From the NCBI GenBank assembly GCA_046496745.1, contig JAWOGQ010000065.1, positions 1 through 20,797 of the forward strand: a DNA stretch of 20,797 bases. The letters run 5' to 3'. Of this stretch, positions 20,790-20,797 are shown in pieces; the first letter of the stretch is position 1, and each line of letters starts with the position of its first letter. The notes under the pieces were generated by a model that searched no databases, was not told where the DNA came from, and worked only from the letters and a program-made list of their open reading frames with translations. The DNA comes from JBNJGT01 sp046496745 (lineage in GTDB: Archaea > Nanobdellota > Nanobdellia > Woesearchaeales > JACJVW01). Made by a program: the position numbers and the translations under genes.

Positions 20790-20797
20790 TTTTGGAA

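Noticed and set aside
1..20797. CRISPR array, insertion sequence or toxin-antitoxin pair
   Set aside because: No regularly spaced repeats, no transposase motifs and no recognisable toxin or antitoxin were seen. The nuclease-like gene at 8672 has no such partner.

Overview
The window reads as a compact archaeal chromosome segment. The evidence is: AT-rich TATA boxes (TTTAAATA, TTTATAAA types) centred about 26-29 nt upstream of many start codons, with no room for a leader; an archaeal-type RNase HII; a membrane-bound phosphatidylserine/archaetidylserine decarboxylase; a COG2112-like kinase domain; and a tRNA-Gly gene without an encoded CCA. Gene density is very high, there are many overlaps, and no gene-free stretch exceeds about 180 nt. 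Moderate G+C, short membrane proteins of unknown family and Cys-rich secreted thioredoxin-like proteins would suit a DPANN lineage such as Woesearchaeota or Pacearchaeota, but that placement is inference and not shown by a marker gene.

Layout. 1-183: a 40-codon N-terminal stub of a family-4-type glycosyltransferase and a 15-bp direct repeat. 184-2714 (-): a complete three-gene ABC exporter (ATPase plus two ABC-2 type permeases). 2844-8011 (+): a redox cluster, made of a secreted protein with three thioredoxin folds, then a CCG-domain iron-sulfur protein, a GlcD-type FAD oxidase, a two-cluster ferredoxin (together a GlcD/GlcF-like 2-hydroxyacid dehydrogenase with GlcF split in two), a DsbA-like membrane-anchored thiol oxidoreductase and a polytopic membrane protein. 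7955-8599 (-): lipid decarboxylase. 8672-10795 (+): an orphan PD-(D/E)XK nuclease-like protein, a methyltransferase-kinase fusion and a small membrane protein, followed by tRNA-Gly(UCC). 10903-12368 (-): TraX-like protein and MscS channel. 12446-12915 (+): two small proteins of unknown function. 12902-13543 (-): RNase HII. 13721-15424 (+): three tandem paralogous five-TM proteins, facing two coiled-coil proteins at 15426-16460 (-). 16498-20756 (-): a DUF1385 membrane protein, an M3 oligopeptidase and an alpha-glucan phosphorylase.

How the genes may work together. The redox cluster plausibly oxidises a 2-hydroxyacid through flavin and Fe-S centres at the membrane, while its extracytoplasmic thioredoxin-like members handle disulfides. 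The phosphorylase and oligopeptidase supply sugar phosphate and amino acids. The best candidate for something undescribed is the five-gene block at 13721-16460: three diverged copies of one small membrane protein beside two cytoplasmic coiled-coil proteins. The methyltransferase-kinase fusion at 9136-10326 is the second candidate.

A recurring rule helps fix start codons. The first gene of most transcription units begins where transcription should begin (leaderless), whereas genes inside operons have Shine-Dalgarno sites. This moves several starts inward from the longest possible ORF: RNase HII to 13543, the 160-aa coiled-coil protein to 16460, the phosphorylase to a GTG at 20756, and the decarboxylase probably to 8599.
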